Virus record (IMG/VR): IMGVR_UViG_3300027896_000165
Location: 1 to 28,693 of that record
Direction: 5' to 3' (one strand)
DNA from: a virus
Length of the DNA stretch: 28,693 nt
In this document: positions 15,601 to 25,200 of the stretch, piece after piece
Layout of the letters: every line of letters starts with the position of its first letter
Numbering within the stretch: the first letter of the stretch is position 1
Made by a program: the position numbers and the translations under genes
Notes under the pieces: model-generated
Told to the model about the DNA's origin: nothing
Seen by the model: the letters and a program-made list of their open reading frames with translations, nothing else
Database searches by the model: none

Positions 15601-18035
15601 GGTATTTAGATGACCAAACGGTCGTTTATTCAGCCAACTACTTTACTATGCTATCAAAGGGGTCAAAGGTTCAGGCATCCTTCCGGTTTGATAATGTTGA
15701 TCAATTCTATATACAGGTTATGAGTCAGAGGGACTTTCTTGAAAATGTAACCATACCGAGGATGAAAGAGGAAGCGTTACAACTAAACGGGAATCCGGGT
15801 CAGGGGGGAAGTGTGCCGGATGATGAAGCACAGGGGAATGACCAGGGCGGTTTAGCCAATGATGAGTATCGTAGAAAAGATGCTGAAATAGAGTGCGACG
15901 TTTTTAAACAGATTTATGATTGGTTTAGTGACCGCTTAAGTGCATTTGGAAACGAGATGTATTCAGCGATAGGTCCTAAATTATTTAATAACGATGGTAC
16001 ATTTAGCCTTACAGAACAGCAAGGTGCTACATTAGCGACGAGCAGGATTTTTCCTTATCCTGATTATACGAACTTCGAACCATTCCGAGTTAACCCTCTG
16101 ACTGGGGAATACTATAGTTATGGGGCTCTTTTTACTCAGGGGTTAAATATAGTCACTAATATTGGGTCTTCATTTGGGTATCCCTCTTATTGGACTACAC
16201 AATTAAAAAGTAATGATTTTATTAGAAAGTTTGATTCTACAAAGATGTATAAAATACAATCAGTAGATTCAGATACGCAGGTCACACTAAATACTAACTT
16301 TGCAGAACGTAGCACAGCGACCGATACCAGGTTCGGAGCATCCTCTGGATATCCTATATATGATGATGATGGAAATTTAGGAGCAAAGATAGTAGGAAGT
16401 CGGTCGGACAACTTCGGACTTATAAGTGGGGATATTTTTGATTACTCTATTGATGGAAGTTCATATACTTATTATTCATTTGCTATTCCAACCGACCCGT
16501 TTATGGCTCTTCTTTTCCCTCCGGATAATCTTAACGCTGATTCTGTGGCTAAAATGATAAGTAATCCGACTAAAGGATTAATTGCTAAAGCTGAATGGGT
16601 CTTTGACTCCAATACTACATATGGGTATAAAACAGTTATTGTTTTAAGAACAGTACCCCCATATACAGGGATTAAATTAGGAACCGGAACTGCAATTTCT
16701 AAACTTGGATTTCAAATAAATGACGAAGTATATGGGAATTTAGACCCATTAAAAAGCAATCCTGAAATAGTTCTCATTCCTATTGAAATAGGATATTTAG
16801 CAGATGAATTTCCCAATATAAATTATTTAATTTCAGCTGGTTCAACAGATAAACTTGCACGGGTTAATCCAATTAATATCCCTTATGTTACTCCTATCTA
16901 TTTAGATGCGTACAATGAATTTGTTACTATTGCTAGTGAAATACCGAAGATTAACCAGGAAGTAATTTCAACGGAGCATATTATTCAAGAACCGGGACGT
17001 CCTGCTTATGCAGGGACTTATATAGCACATACGAACGCTGTAGCTATGTATAACGATACATGGGCTGCTCAGATTTATAATTTGTCTCTTATAACGAACT
17101 GGCAGGGTCATGACAGTAGTACAAACTGGGTTTTAGATTTACTTCCAAATAATAGGTATGTACGTGGTAAGAATACCGTTTCTGGAATAGGTGTACCGAC
17201 TTCATCCGGAACAAATATTGTAAATATAAATGGAGAAACAACATTTATTATAGATTCCGCTTCTGATAATGACAGAAGAATACTTTTAAATGCACTAATA
17301 GATGGGACGGTCTATCAGCCATCCATTGTTTATGAAAACAATCTTTTACCGGTAAGTGGGACATGGACTGGAGGAGACCCTTCAGTTGGAAATGTGTATA
17401 CATTAAATAATACTATGACATTTAATTTTAATCATAGTACTCCTGTTTTTACTATTTTGGCTGATGGTTCTACAATAAGTAATAGGAACTATTTAGTAGA
17501 TAAAACATCTATGAATTTATCATGGGAACAGGATACAACTACTTATTATCAATCATTTCCATACTCTACCTATACAACAATTGGTAGTATGAAAACAGGT
17601 ATTAATACTGTATCCGGATTTGATGCCACAGGAAATATCTCTTTAGACAGTAGTTCTTCAGAATCCTTTTTATTAAGTAGCGGAGTCATTGTTACAGATG
17701 CCACTATTTATCCTGCTTTACGTTCCTGTTATGTAACATGGTCGTCTATCTCCGACCAGATGTTAAACGACCGAGCTACTTTTGTTGTAAACAGAAGTAC
17801 CGTTTTAAATAATCGTAATTTATACCTAATTAATACTAGACAGAGTCAGATTGTAAGTAATGTAATAGATGAAGGGATACTTAGGGATAGTAGTGGTAAT
17901 CCGGGTGACCTTTATACTTGGGCAAATAATCGATGGAATCGCAGACAGGGATGTAATGCAAAATTGGTACAAATAGAAAATCAAATAAAATCAAATAAAT
18001 CAGCTCTGTCTGTGAGTCAGACAGTGGCTTTCTAA
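12699..18035 (+). CDS. Giant beta-rich virion structural protein, modular
   Basis: A 1778-residue protein, the largest in the window, with no enzyme motif that I recognise. Three segments resemble a small beta module with a Trp or aromatic, a (S)GDFI-like turn and a (S)VDSxTQ(L/V)TL strand: roughly residues 50-115 (degenerate), 132-215 and 1148-1225. A second type of module, with an NG/DG turn and a D-Y strand, recurs near 299-340, 424-484 and 508-558. Residues about 1000-1070 are helical and charged with a Gly/Gln/Asp-rich linker (GNPGQGGSVPDDEAQG). The final 40 residues are helical. Position between spike and wedge genes and the modular beta architecture suggest a baseplate-peripheral or side-fibre scaffold. 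The ATG lies 4 bases after the previous stop with a rather distant AGGGAG. Confidence 0.65.
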   Translation: MDINQIKQLQSLDLESFEIRGAKAGVGNASTTGPVYDSGSYILPTSKYSATGNFIPGSPSITGIVFSAPYSGYDCTILKDNDTITVGSSSFTIKSIDSVNSVTVTMVTGLSGSQVMTLHLSQREYLVEPDILTNILTGNATFTQGSPIVIGNSTHWKSKLVSGDFIQHDGFQEYFEILSVDSNTQLTLTSTYIGDSTYGAYTAKKWTIGSTEIEYTKNNFTYDKNSARWKSDSTTGSGLSTSIYPTPLADGINLSFTHTISPGAPDLMDSATVLMKTFAQSTQTDAFQFSLPVVPNPESSMDLYINGIPAVRNTDYVINYNQSPIYLPPPPAPQVANIMPLASATNIEISRSSSENGQIHFVDAGGNPVSGVMPGTELIKIDSTQQVPYRDYMINPYAGTAEIIHGTVNEELVKYVAVNKSNLIDYGIKVYMDGIPQAISNPPQDSDDVRIAQSGRLRIKGKDHPGPGEEYEIHYQVPGGPVSNEKETVLINSQGNKYVQTSLYPLQNDTVLVTKNGFFLDEWIDYRVSYPTGRITFLTSTDTTDQVAATYTPLSLQVNSMTFEDSTSFCTVYDSRLSILDSTAFKFSITNSALQTENINVLRIYNETRNKEYNLTNITKLGYTITLEKNATNIAIGLDTYDNIISDYKFASEVTEYQPIILNKITAPAGSYSMYFSGMDVTSDFPSFSVVRLSQPDGALPFYFLVASSVYDGEGTLVTFWSPIQEDMSNPFIAVTDNIVTFNSVPYRANTIVSGSSDLFFQGVRIRNLFRVGTLLQIGADIYQVQNAGYDDIRLGTAVRIGGTFLKDYITPTIYASDQPVYFEGSTELSPFMNIVDTLSQPGIILSGNVNMTTLTDATSLSVVSDSSTYQFFYADHTTCGLMASYIQASVPDLDATTYVSQWDSTKIISGQSLTIANDFPATITVQTTLRLDGTDTTNFSVSTQGGITLEEGLVKGQRYNLDYMGRRYLDDQTVVYSANYFTMLSKGSKVQASFRFDNVDQFYIQVMSQRDFLENVTIPRMKEEALQLNGNPGQGGSVPDDEAQGNDQGGLANDEYRRKDAEIECDVFKQIYDWFSDRLSAFGNEMYSAIGPKLFNNDGTFSLTEQQGATLATSRIFPYPDYTNFEPFRVNPLTGEYYSYGALFTQGLNIVTNIGSSFGYPSYWTTQLKSNDFIRKFDSTKMYKIQSVDSDTQVTLNTNFAERSTATDTRFGASSGYPIYDDDGNLGAKIVGSRSDNFGLISGDIFDYSIDGSSYTYYSFAIPTDPFMALLFPPDNLNADSVAKMISNPTKGLIAKAEWVFDSNTTYGYKTVIVLRTVPPYTGIKLGTGTAISKLGFQINDEVYGNLDPLKSNPEIVLIPIEIGYLADEFPNINYLISAGSTDKLARVNPINIPYVTPIYLDAYNEFVTIASEIPKINQEVISTEHIIQEPGRPAYAGTYIAHTNAVAMYNDTWAAQIYNLSLITNWQGHDSSTNWVLDLLPNNRYVRGKNTVSGIGVPTSSGTNIVNINGETTFIIDSASDNDRRILLNALIDGTVYQPSIVYENNLLPVSGTWTGGDPSVGNVYTLNNTMTFNFNHSTPVFTILADGSTISNRNYLVDKTSMNLSWEQDTTTYYQSFPYSTYTTIGSMKTGINTVSGFDATGNISLDSSSSESFLLSSGVIVTDATIYPALRSCYVTWSSISDQMLNDRATFVVNRSTVLNNRNLYLINTRQSQIVSNVIDEGILRDSSGNPGDLYTWANNRWNRRQGCNAKLVQIENQIKSNKSALSVSQTVAF
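15699..15702. other. Only GATC tetranucleotide found in the window
   Basis: Reading the sequence by eye, I found one GATC, within TTGATCAA in the giant structural gene. Its palindromic nature makes it the same on both strands. It marks the exception to a window-wide absence of this site. Confidence 0.75.
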
Positions 18036-18050
18036 AGAGGACTTTAAGAT

Positions 18051-18218
18051 ATGACGGATTCGACTAGTAGCCCATTACAGTGGTCCGCAGCGAAACCAAA
18101 TACGGAATTAAATAATAAGCTGGATACATTATTATCCACTTTTACTTTTTTAGTTCATAAAGAAATCCGAAGTTTAGAGAAGCAATTTCACGAAATGAGA
18201 AAGTTACACGATGCCTAG
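18051..18218 (+). CDS. Small 55-residue hypothetical protein
   Basis: ATG at 18051 has AGAGGA at 18036-18041 with good spacing, and the frame reads 55 codons to a TAG at 18216-18218. The protein begins MTDSTSSPLQWSAAKPN, followed by a predicted helix from about residue 19 to the end (LNNKLDTLLSTFTFL, then KEIRSLEKQFHEMRKL) with heptad-like hydrophobic spacing, so a short coiled coil is likely. It fills the gap between the giant protein and the next gene and overlaps the latter by 8 bases, as expected for coupled phage genes. Function unknown; a small structural or assembly factor is possible. Confidence 0.65.
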   Translation: MTDSTSSPLQWSAAKPNTELNNKLDTLLSTFTFLVHKEIRSLEKQFHEMRKLHDA

Positions 18219-19938
18219 CATATCCGTTCAAATAAAAATTCAGGCGATACCGTTTGTGCTTCCTGTAGCAGCCGGTATAATACCAGGTACTCCAGATGGG
18301 CAACCCGGTTCTGCAACCGGCCCGGGGGTTCCACCACCTGAACCAGTAACTCCTGAGACCCCACTCCCAAAGGATTGGAGTCAACTTGCTCCAAGTTTTT
18401 CTACAATACCTTCTGCGGTTGTAGATAAACTGACTAGCGCTCTTAAAAAATTAGACGCAGTGATGAAGGTGGTAAAAGCGCTACTGGATGTGATTGAGAT
18501 ATTTATAAATGACTGGAGCTCCTTTGCTACATTATTAAAAGCCGTTGTTGATGCCCTTAATAAACAGATAGATGACTTTGTTAAAGACCTGCAGAGTACC
18601 GGGGTATACCTTAATTTTTTTGTTCCACCCTCTTTTTATCAAAAGGTACCGGTTACATCAATGTTGAAGCATATGTCTGCCGGTGGTTTTCAAGGATTTT
18701 TGAGTCGGTTACAGACATCTTTTTATAGTCCAACTCAAGAAATGCCGGATAAGAATCCTTTAACTAAGACATTCCTTTCTAAACCTACATTTGGTCCACA
18801 GGCTCAAGTCGGTGGATTTGTTATAATAGCTGATACACAGAGCCTGGATGAATTTTTTGCAGCTATGAGAGCTCTTTATCGATTTTTTGATTTTCTTGAT
18901 ATTTTTGGTATAAATTTCACGCCTCAGCCTCCGACTAATATCAGAGGGACTTGTGTTATAGCTGAGGACCCAAAAACTAAAGAAAATAAACTAAGTGTTA
19001 ATCTTGAATGGGACCCGCCTGTAACGGCAGGTGACCAATGGTTATACAAAGTATATAGAGATACGTCGGTAAATAATCCGGCTCATTATATTGAAAAGTC
19101 GCAGCTTCCTGAGAGACTCGGAGGACCTAAGGGGTTAATAAACTGGGTAAAAACAATGTTCGCAACAGGAGTTTATAAATTACCCACAATAACGGAATAC
19201 GAATACAAGGATGATAAAGGATTATTTACACCAACAACGGCATATCAAAATTCATTCCTAGATACAAATTTGGATGCATCTTTTGACCCGACTACCGGGA
19301 CATATAAAGTGAACCAGTTAGAATATTATTATGTAGTCGAAACAGTTCCACTGTTAGTGCCCGGTTCTAAATCGACCCCTTATCGTATGGTTATAAAAGG
19401 GTGTGCGGATGGCTCTATTACCTGTAACGTAGTAGAACATCCGGATGCGGTGTTTGAAAAATTAGGACCGAATTCCCCGTGGCAATGGCCTTGGGTATCT
19501 TTTCGTCCATTAGAAATGATTCCGGTTATACCTTTATTTGCTAATTTAATGAAAAAAGTACTCAATATGTTTGCCGGTGCAGTGATGAGTGTCACGAATT
19601 CATTTTTAGAATATGTAAAAGCACTGGTAGCAAAAATAAATTCATATCTTACCCTTTTACAGATTATAAGTGCTCTTGTGCAGGCTTTGAAAGACTTTAC
19701 TAATATGCCCCCCTCTATTTATTACATTTACATACCACCGGAAGTCGGTGGAACAGATGGATTTATGACAAGGTTAAGTAATGCTCAGCCCCCTCCAGGT
19801 AGGAAATTTAGTGGTCCAAGTGGTATTACAGCTGGAGCTGTTATGGTATTCGGAACAACGTCACCTGAAGAGCTGGCAGCACTCGGTAAAGCATTTAATT
19901 TAATCGGGAATGTGCTCGGGAATCCAACGGGTAAATAG
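18211..19938 (+). CDS. Virion structural protein with Pro-rich N-terminus and FnIII-like segment
   Basis: A 575-residue protein of unrecognised family. Residues 18-52 are Gly/Pro-rich (GIIPGTPDGQPGSATGPG region). Residues 65-130 form hydrophobic amphipathic helices (LTSALKKLDAVMKVVKALLD, then FATLLKAVVDALNKQ). Residues about 240-375 resemble a fibronectin type III-like fold (PQPPTNIRGTCVIAED, LSVNLEWDPPVTAGDQWLYKVYR, YYYVVETVPLL). A further helical, hydrophobic segment lies at 435-500. The gene overlaps the small gene upstream by 8 bases. It is probably a baseplate or tail component by neighbourhood; no catalytic residues could be identified. Confidence 0.55.
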   Translation: MPSISVQIKIQAIPFVLPVAAGIIPGTPDGQPGSATGPGVPPPEPVTPETPLPKDWSQLAPSFSTIPSAVVDKLTSALKKLDAVMKVVKALLDVIEIFINDWSSFATLLKAVVDALNKQIDDFVKDLQSTGVYLNFFVPPSFYQKVPVTSMLKHMSAGGFQGFLSRLQTSFYSPTQEMPDKNPLTKTFLSKPTFGPQAQVGGFVIIADTQSLDEFFAAMRALYRFFDFLDIFGINFTPQPPTNIRGTCVIAEDPKTKENKLSVNLEWDPPVTAGDQWLYKVYRDTSVNNPAHYIEKSQLPERLGGPKGLINWVKTMFATGVYKLPTITEYEYKDDKGLFTPTTAYQNSFLDTNLDASFDPTTGTYKVNQLEYYYVVETVPLLVPGSKSTPYRMVIKGCADGSITCNVVEHPDAVFEKLGPNSPWQWPWVSFRPLEMIPVIPLFANLMKKVLNMFAGAVMSVTNSFLEYVKALVAKINSYLTLLQIISALVQALKDFTNMPPSIYYIYIPPEVGGTDGFMTRLSNAQPPPGRKFSGPSGITAGAVMVFGTTSPEELAALGKAFNLIGNVLGNPTGK

Positions 19939-19946
19939 GAGATATA

Positions 19947-21491
19947 ATGGCTGATGTTACTCCTTTGTTAAGTGGGTCAACTGCTAAAGCCGCTAATACT
20001 GCAAAAATAGCGACCTCTGCCGGGTCTGAGTTATTAGCTACTACTTGGCAGGGTATTACCCAGGTTATAGACCTTGCTAGGAATAATACAACTACTGGTT
20101 TACGTCAGGCAAATGACCTGTTAACTAGAAGGATAGCCATTCTACAGGAGAGATTATCCAGTTTACAGTCTAATGAAGATTATTTATTAGCTAAAATTTA
20201 TACAAATATTGATTCAAAAGAATTAGAACAAAGATATAAAGCCAATCATTTTCAAAAAACAGGACCAGTTCCATCAGTTGCTCCTACGTATTCTGATGTA
20301 AATCCGTTTCATAACATTCCCTATAATATGGAATGGCTCCGTAATAATTCCCCGGGTTTTAAGGAATTAGAAGCTGAAATTAATAAAGTTCAAACAGAAA
20401 TAAAAGCAATAGGCAGTGAAATAAATCATTTAACAAATGCTCTTAATGCCTACCAAAAAATTATTAATAATCAGTCTGGATTCCGTATTAATGTAGAAAC
20501 GGATAGAACTGCAAAAGCAATAATTTCTTACCTATTCCTTTTACAGAGTCTTTGTAAAGAATTTGCAAAATATACAACGGACCCAACTGGAGCCAATAAA
20601 AATTGTACGGGTCAATCGTGGGAAGAAAAAAGGACAGTCATTAGAGAACAGTTTAAAGCTACGGTAAGGGGTATTGGGCAAGTTGACCCACAGTATATTA
20701 GTGGGCCAAAAAAATTAAATTTGTCAAATCCAGGAGACCCAAATAATTTAGCAATTCTTAACGAAGATATTAAGAGTATTAATGACCTAGCGAGTAAGAA
20801 CTCGGCGGATTTTAGTGCTATAACTGCACTAAAAAATCAAGCTGATAAATTTGTTAATAGCTTGGTTTCAACAAGTACTGACCCAATTGTCTCAAAATCT
20901 GTAAATTCAAGGCAATCCCAGGATAACCCATCAGATTCATTAGCCGTTAATACAAAGTCTTTATCTTATAAATTATCTACACTTGGAGATAATTTTTGGA
21001 CAAAATGGATTATTGATGGCGGGAAAGAAATCGACGCTGTATTAAAAACATGGATGGGTTATAATAATAAAATACTTAAGGCACTACAGCCATGTACAGG
21101 TAAACCAATTGATGATAAAGCGGAAGAAGATAGGCAGAAAAAAATTGATGAAACTACTGCGGCACAAAAAGCTGCGGCTAAAAAAGTAACAGATGCAGCA
21201 GCGGCCGCGGCCGCGGCAGAGGAGCAAGCGAATAAGAATACAGATACGATGAATAAAGCTAATGCAAGATACGTGGAAGCTGCCGGTCTTAATCTCGATA
21301 GTAATCGTGAAGACGTAAATACAGCCGTAGAAGCAAAATTACGGTCTGCAATAGTTTTTTTACAGGGTATAATTATTGGACCTGATTTTAAAACCCTCTC
21401 CCCAACGGATAAGGTCGCTGTTATAAAAATGAAAGATGAATTGAATTCAAATTTACATAAATTTCTCGAAAGACTCCGTGGAAATTCGTAA
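19947..21491 (+). CDS. Coiled-coil virion protein
   Basis: A 514-residue mainly helical protein of unknown family. Coiled-coil-like stretches lie at about 50-100 (ANDLLTRRIAILQERLSSLQ), 130-180 (ELEAEINKVQTEIKAIGSEI) and 385-430, where an Ala-rich segment (KKVTDAAAAAAAAEEQ) is encoded by a GC-only run at 21201-21216 in otherwise AT-rich DNA. The ATG at 19947 has AGGAGAT overlapping the preceding stop, so the two genes are coupled. The composition suggests a rod or bundle, perhaps linking baseplate parts. Function is not assignable from sequence. Confidence 0.55.
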   Translation: MADVTPLLSGSTAKAANTAKIATSAGSELLATTWQGITQVIDLARNNTTTGLRQANDLLTRRIAILQERLSSLQSNEDYLLAKIYTNIDSKELEQRYKANHFQKTGPVPSVAPTYSDVNPFHNIPYNMEWLRNNSPGFKELEAEINKVQTEIKAIGSEINHLTNALNAYQKIINNQSGFRINVETDRTAKAIISYLFLLQSLCKEFAKYTTDPTGANKNCTGQSWEEKRTVIREQFKATVRGIGQVDPQYISGPKKLNLSNPGDPNNLAILNEDIKSINDLASKNSADFSAITALKNQADKFVNSLVSTSTDPIVSKSVNSRQSQDNPSDSLAVNTKSLSYKLSTLGDNFWTKWIIDGGKEIDAVLKTWMGYNNKILKALQPCTGKPIDDKAEEDRQKKIDETTAAQKAAAKKVTDAAAAAAAAEEQANKNTDTMNKANARYVEAAGLNLDSNREDVNTAVEAKLRSAIVFLQGIIIGPDFKTLSPTDKVAVIKMKDELNSNLHKFLERLRGNS

Positions 21492-21517
21492 TATTCTCTT
21501 AATTGATTATCTATAGT

Positions 21518-22240
21518 ATGTCCTTTGACCTTAACTTAGCAACAGTATGTAACCATAAGGTTTATAAAGAGTTATCTGAACTCGGAACCGATAGGAAATC
21601 GTTACGTGTGTCAAAACCCATTGCTTCTGTTGATACCATAGACGTATACGCATCGGATTCCATAGTTCCTAAAACAGATTATATCGTAATTTATGACCCG
21701 AATACGGTCACTGTAAATCAGCCAAGAATGGTCTATTTTAAAGAAAAATGGAACTCTATCGAAGATTTTTTCTCTATTTCCTATATTACGATACAAAGTT
21801 ATTGCCCAAAATGTATTGGACTGAATATAATTGATGATATAAGTTATGATATTAAAGGGAGCATGACTATATTAAGGGATGAGAAGCTATTGTTGCAAAA
21901 CGCTGAAAAATTTACAGTTACAGAGTTAAACAGCAACCCTTTTCATAAATATATAGGAACAGCTCTTGTTAAATTACTCGGAGAGCAGATTACAGACATA
22001 AACTATATGACCTCTAAAATTACACAGGAAATCACAACAACTCTGGGTAAATTTAAAGATATGCAGAATCAATACAGATTAACCGGTAGACCCGTAACCG
22101 ATGGAGAAATATTAGACCGGGTTGAAAATGTACGGGTTGTGCAGGACCCAAATGACCCAACGATAATCAGAACCGATGTATCATTACAAGCAAAATCTGG
22201 AAAAACAGTATATTATTCTCAATATTTAAAGATTCAGTAA
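21518..22240 (+). CDS. Putative baseplate wedge protein (gp25-like candidate)
   Basis: I place the start at ATG 21518 (240 residues, MSFDLNLATVCNHK). An in-frame TTG at 21503 would add five residues, but neither has a clear Shine-Dalgarno. The N-terminal third contains a beta module with V-D-Y strand pattern (VDTIDVYASDSIVPKTDYIV) like modules in neighbouring proteins, ending in a CPKC pair near residue 98. The C-terminal half is helix then strands, with LLGEQITDINYMTSKITQEI, RVENVRVVQDPNDPT and IIRTDVSLQAKSG, which recalls the gp25/GPW wedge fold. It sits directly before the baseplate-J-like gene, where gp25-like genes are commonly found. The family call is tentative. Confidence 0.5.
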   Translation: MSFDLNLATVCNHKVYKELSELGTDRKSLRVSKPIASVDTIDVYASDSIVPKTDYIVIYDPNTVTVNQPRMVYFKEKWNSIEDFFSISYITIQSYCPKCIGLNIIDDISYDIKGSMTILRDEKLLLQNAEKFTVTELNSNPFHKYIGTALVKLLGEQITDINYMTSKITQEITTTLGKFKDMQNQYRLTGRPVTDGEILDRVENVRVVQDPNDPTIIRTDVSLQAKSGKTVYYSQYLKIQ

Positions 22241-22249
22241 GGAACTAAA

Positions 22250-25200
22250 ATGTCATTACCAGCCCCAGTCATACTTTTGCCTACAAACGGTGCAGATTAT
22301 ACAACCGATGTACAGACCCAGACATTATCTGGAACAACTTCTACTGATAGTGCTCGAGTTATCGTTAATGGGTCATCTTTAGGCGTATCTTATACCCCAG
22401 GGGAATCAGTATGGTCATGGACCGGAAACCTGGTAATGGGAACGAATACCTATAGTATCATTTCCGTTGAAAAAAGTACAGGAAACCTGAGTCCGGCTAC
22501 TACAATTAATATTACATACATCCAAAGTGACCAGTTCATTACAATATCACCTCCAACAGGTGTACGTCTACGGGAATATCAAAACCAAATAGAAATAATC
22601 TGTACACAGAATCCGGAACCACAAACTATTGGATATAACTTTTATGTAAGTACATCCAGTGGTGGTGTAAACGGGTCGTACGTAAAAATAAATGCAGAAC
22701 CAGTAAATCAATATTCTTTCTTTGAGGATGTAATATCAGAAATCAATCGTTCTGTGGATACTGCTGGAAACATACGGGTTACTACAATAACAGAAGAAAT
22801 TACCAGGACCTATTATTATTCTACATTTTTTACACAAGATATCTTTAATGCCATGGTAACAAATGGTCAATTACCTCCTGTATCTTTTAATGAAGACCAA
22901 CCATTTTTTTTCATCGCAACAGCGGTTATTTATGACCCAAATGCAGGACAAGTTACAGAAAGTGCTTATTCTTCTGAGCTACAGGGTTCCCCAATTATTA
23001 TTACAACCGGGATACAAGATTTGCCGGCACGTACACAGAATGATATTGTATCTACTTTTAGTACGGAACTCACAGTTGCTAATCAAGGCATTGATACAAA
23101 ACCCGGAACCGTTATTCGAGACCTAATTAATCCGGAAACAGAAGAAATGGCCAGGTATTACGTTATTCAGGATTTCATGGCCCGGTCTCTTTCGGTCAGT
23201 GCCCTGCAGGATTTTGATGATTCTAACGGGGATGGGGTAAGTGACGATGTTAGCACAAGTACAAAAAAAAGTGCTTTAAAAATGGCAGTTGGCTTTACAA
23301 ATGACTCTGATGTTCAACGATTGATTGATGACCAATTTGATAAATTAGCGTCAAACGTAAATGTATTAAGAAAAGGGGCAACCAGTTCTACCGGTTCTGT
23401 AACATTTTTTACCAATACGCCACCTATACGGGACATGTACGTCTATGAAGGTGCCGTTGTTGCTACTTTAGGTGACGTAGACCAGGGTATCCCTTCGCAG
23501 AATTATAAAACTTTAACTACAAAATCCATTACATACGCAACGAGGGACCAATATTATAATAGTCAAACCGGACGATATGAACTTGAAATGGATGTTGAAT
23601 GTACAGATACTGGTTCTGCCGGAAATACAGATTCATACACTGTTAAATCTGTTCTTACCGGTGTAGATTCTAATTTCCAGGTAGAAAATCCGAATCCAAT
23701 AAGTTTCGGACAGGACAGGGAATCAAATCATGATATGGCAGGTAGAATTGAACTTGCATTATTTGCGGACACAGGTACTGAAGGTGGTTATGTTAAAACA
23801 TCAATTGCTATTACAGGTGTACATGGAGTACGTGTAGAAAAGGCAGGGGATTCTTTGATGATAAGGGATTATGACCCTATTCGTAAAGAGCATATCGGTG
23901 GTAAAGTTGATATATATGTTCAGGGTGAAAAAGAAAAGCAGATGACAGACCAGGTTGCTTTTTCTTTTGGAGAATCAGCCCAGGTCAGTGGAGGTATCTC
24001 CGGGGAAACATTCCTGGTTATTAACGCTGCCTCTTTCCAGTTTAAATCACAAAATTCAAGTGTAACAGCCCATACACCGATTTTTGAGGTGTCCCGAGTT
24101 TATAATTCTACACGAGCTGCTGATTATGATATTACCGGGTATCAAATTATTGGAGATGGAAATACTATAGACCTGGATGAGACACTTCCGAAGAATGTTA
24201 CAATTGGCCTGGCATCAACGGATACTATAAAAGTGGACTATAAATATCGTAGCTCGGATACTTTCGTATTAGCTCATCAGCCGGTATTAAATATCGTATC
24301 CGTTGTTGGACAGCTTTCGGGTCCATTAACATCGGACAACTGGGATTTAGTTAAACTTCAAGACCCGTTAGCCGAGGGTGGGTCTACTATTGCTAAAGAT
24401 AGTATTAGAATAAAATTTGCTAATAATCTTCCCCTTACTGAATTCCAAACGATTACGGATGAGCCCCATACATTAGTTATGGGTGTGGATGAACCGTTAG
24501 ATTATATGGGTATTGATGTTGAATCAATCGTGATAACGAATACGGACAAAACTACTACCTATGTATTAGACTTTGATTATAGAGTATTACCCGGTACAGA
24601 TACAACTCCAACCAATATACGTATGATTGATACCGGAAGAATTAGCAATGGCCAGTCTGTTCTTGTAAATTATACAGCAATAGAAAATTTCACAATTACA
24701 TACACAACGAATGACCTCTTAAATACAGTTCAGGACCAGGTCAATATTATGAAGCATGCCTGTGCTGATGTTATTGTAAAGCAGTCTATTGAAAATAAAG
24801 TGGATTTTATTATTACGGTAGTCCCAAAGTCAGGTGCTACAAATATGAACAGTCTATCTTCAAAGATTCGTACAGCCGTAGCAAACTATGTAACACAACT
24901 TGGAGTAGGTATCTCTTTGGAACAAAGTGAAATAATAAGCCTGATTCAAAGTATACCCGATGTAGATTATCTCATACTTCCTTTCCTGAAAATGGTAAAG
25001 GCAGACGGGTCTTTTATTACCCGGGACAATTTGAGTTCACCTACATTTCAAATATTCAATCAGGGCTTATCAACGTCGTATATCACTACTATCCCGGTAC
25101 TAACATATAAAACAACAGATAAGGGTGGGTCTGAAAATATGTTTCGTGGAGTCTTTGAAAACCAAATGCCGATGGTTTTACAGGCTGACCCGCTTGATGT

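Noticed and set aside
21201-21216. GC-only run with overlapping NotI sites
   Set aside because: It simply encodes an Ala-rich helix; notable for local composition but not evidence of an insertion or engineered site.
22863-23126. Plus-strand alternative frame of 87 codons
   Set aside because: It is nested within the baseplate-J-like gene and shows no coding character of its own.
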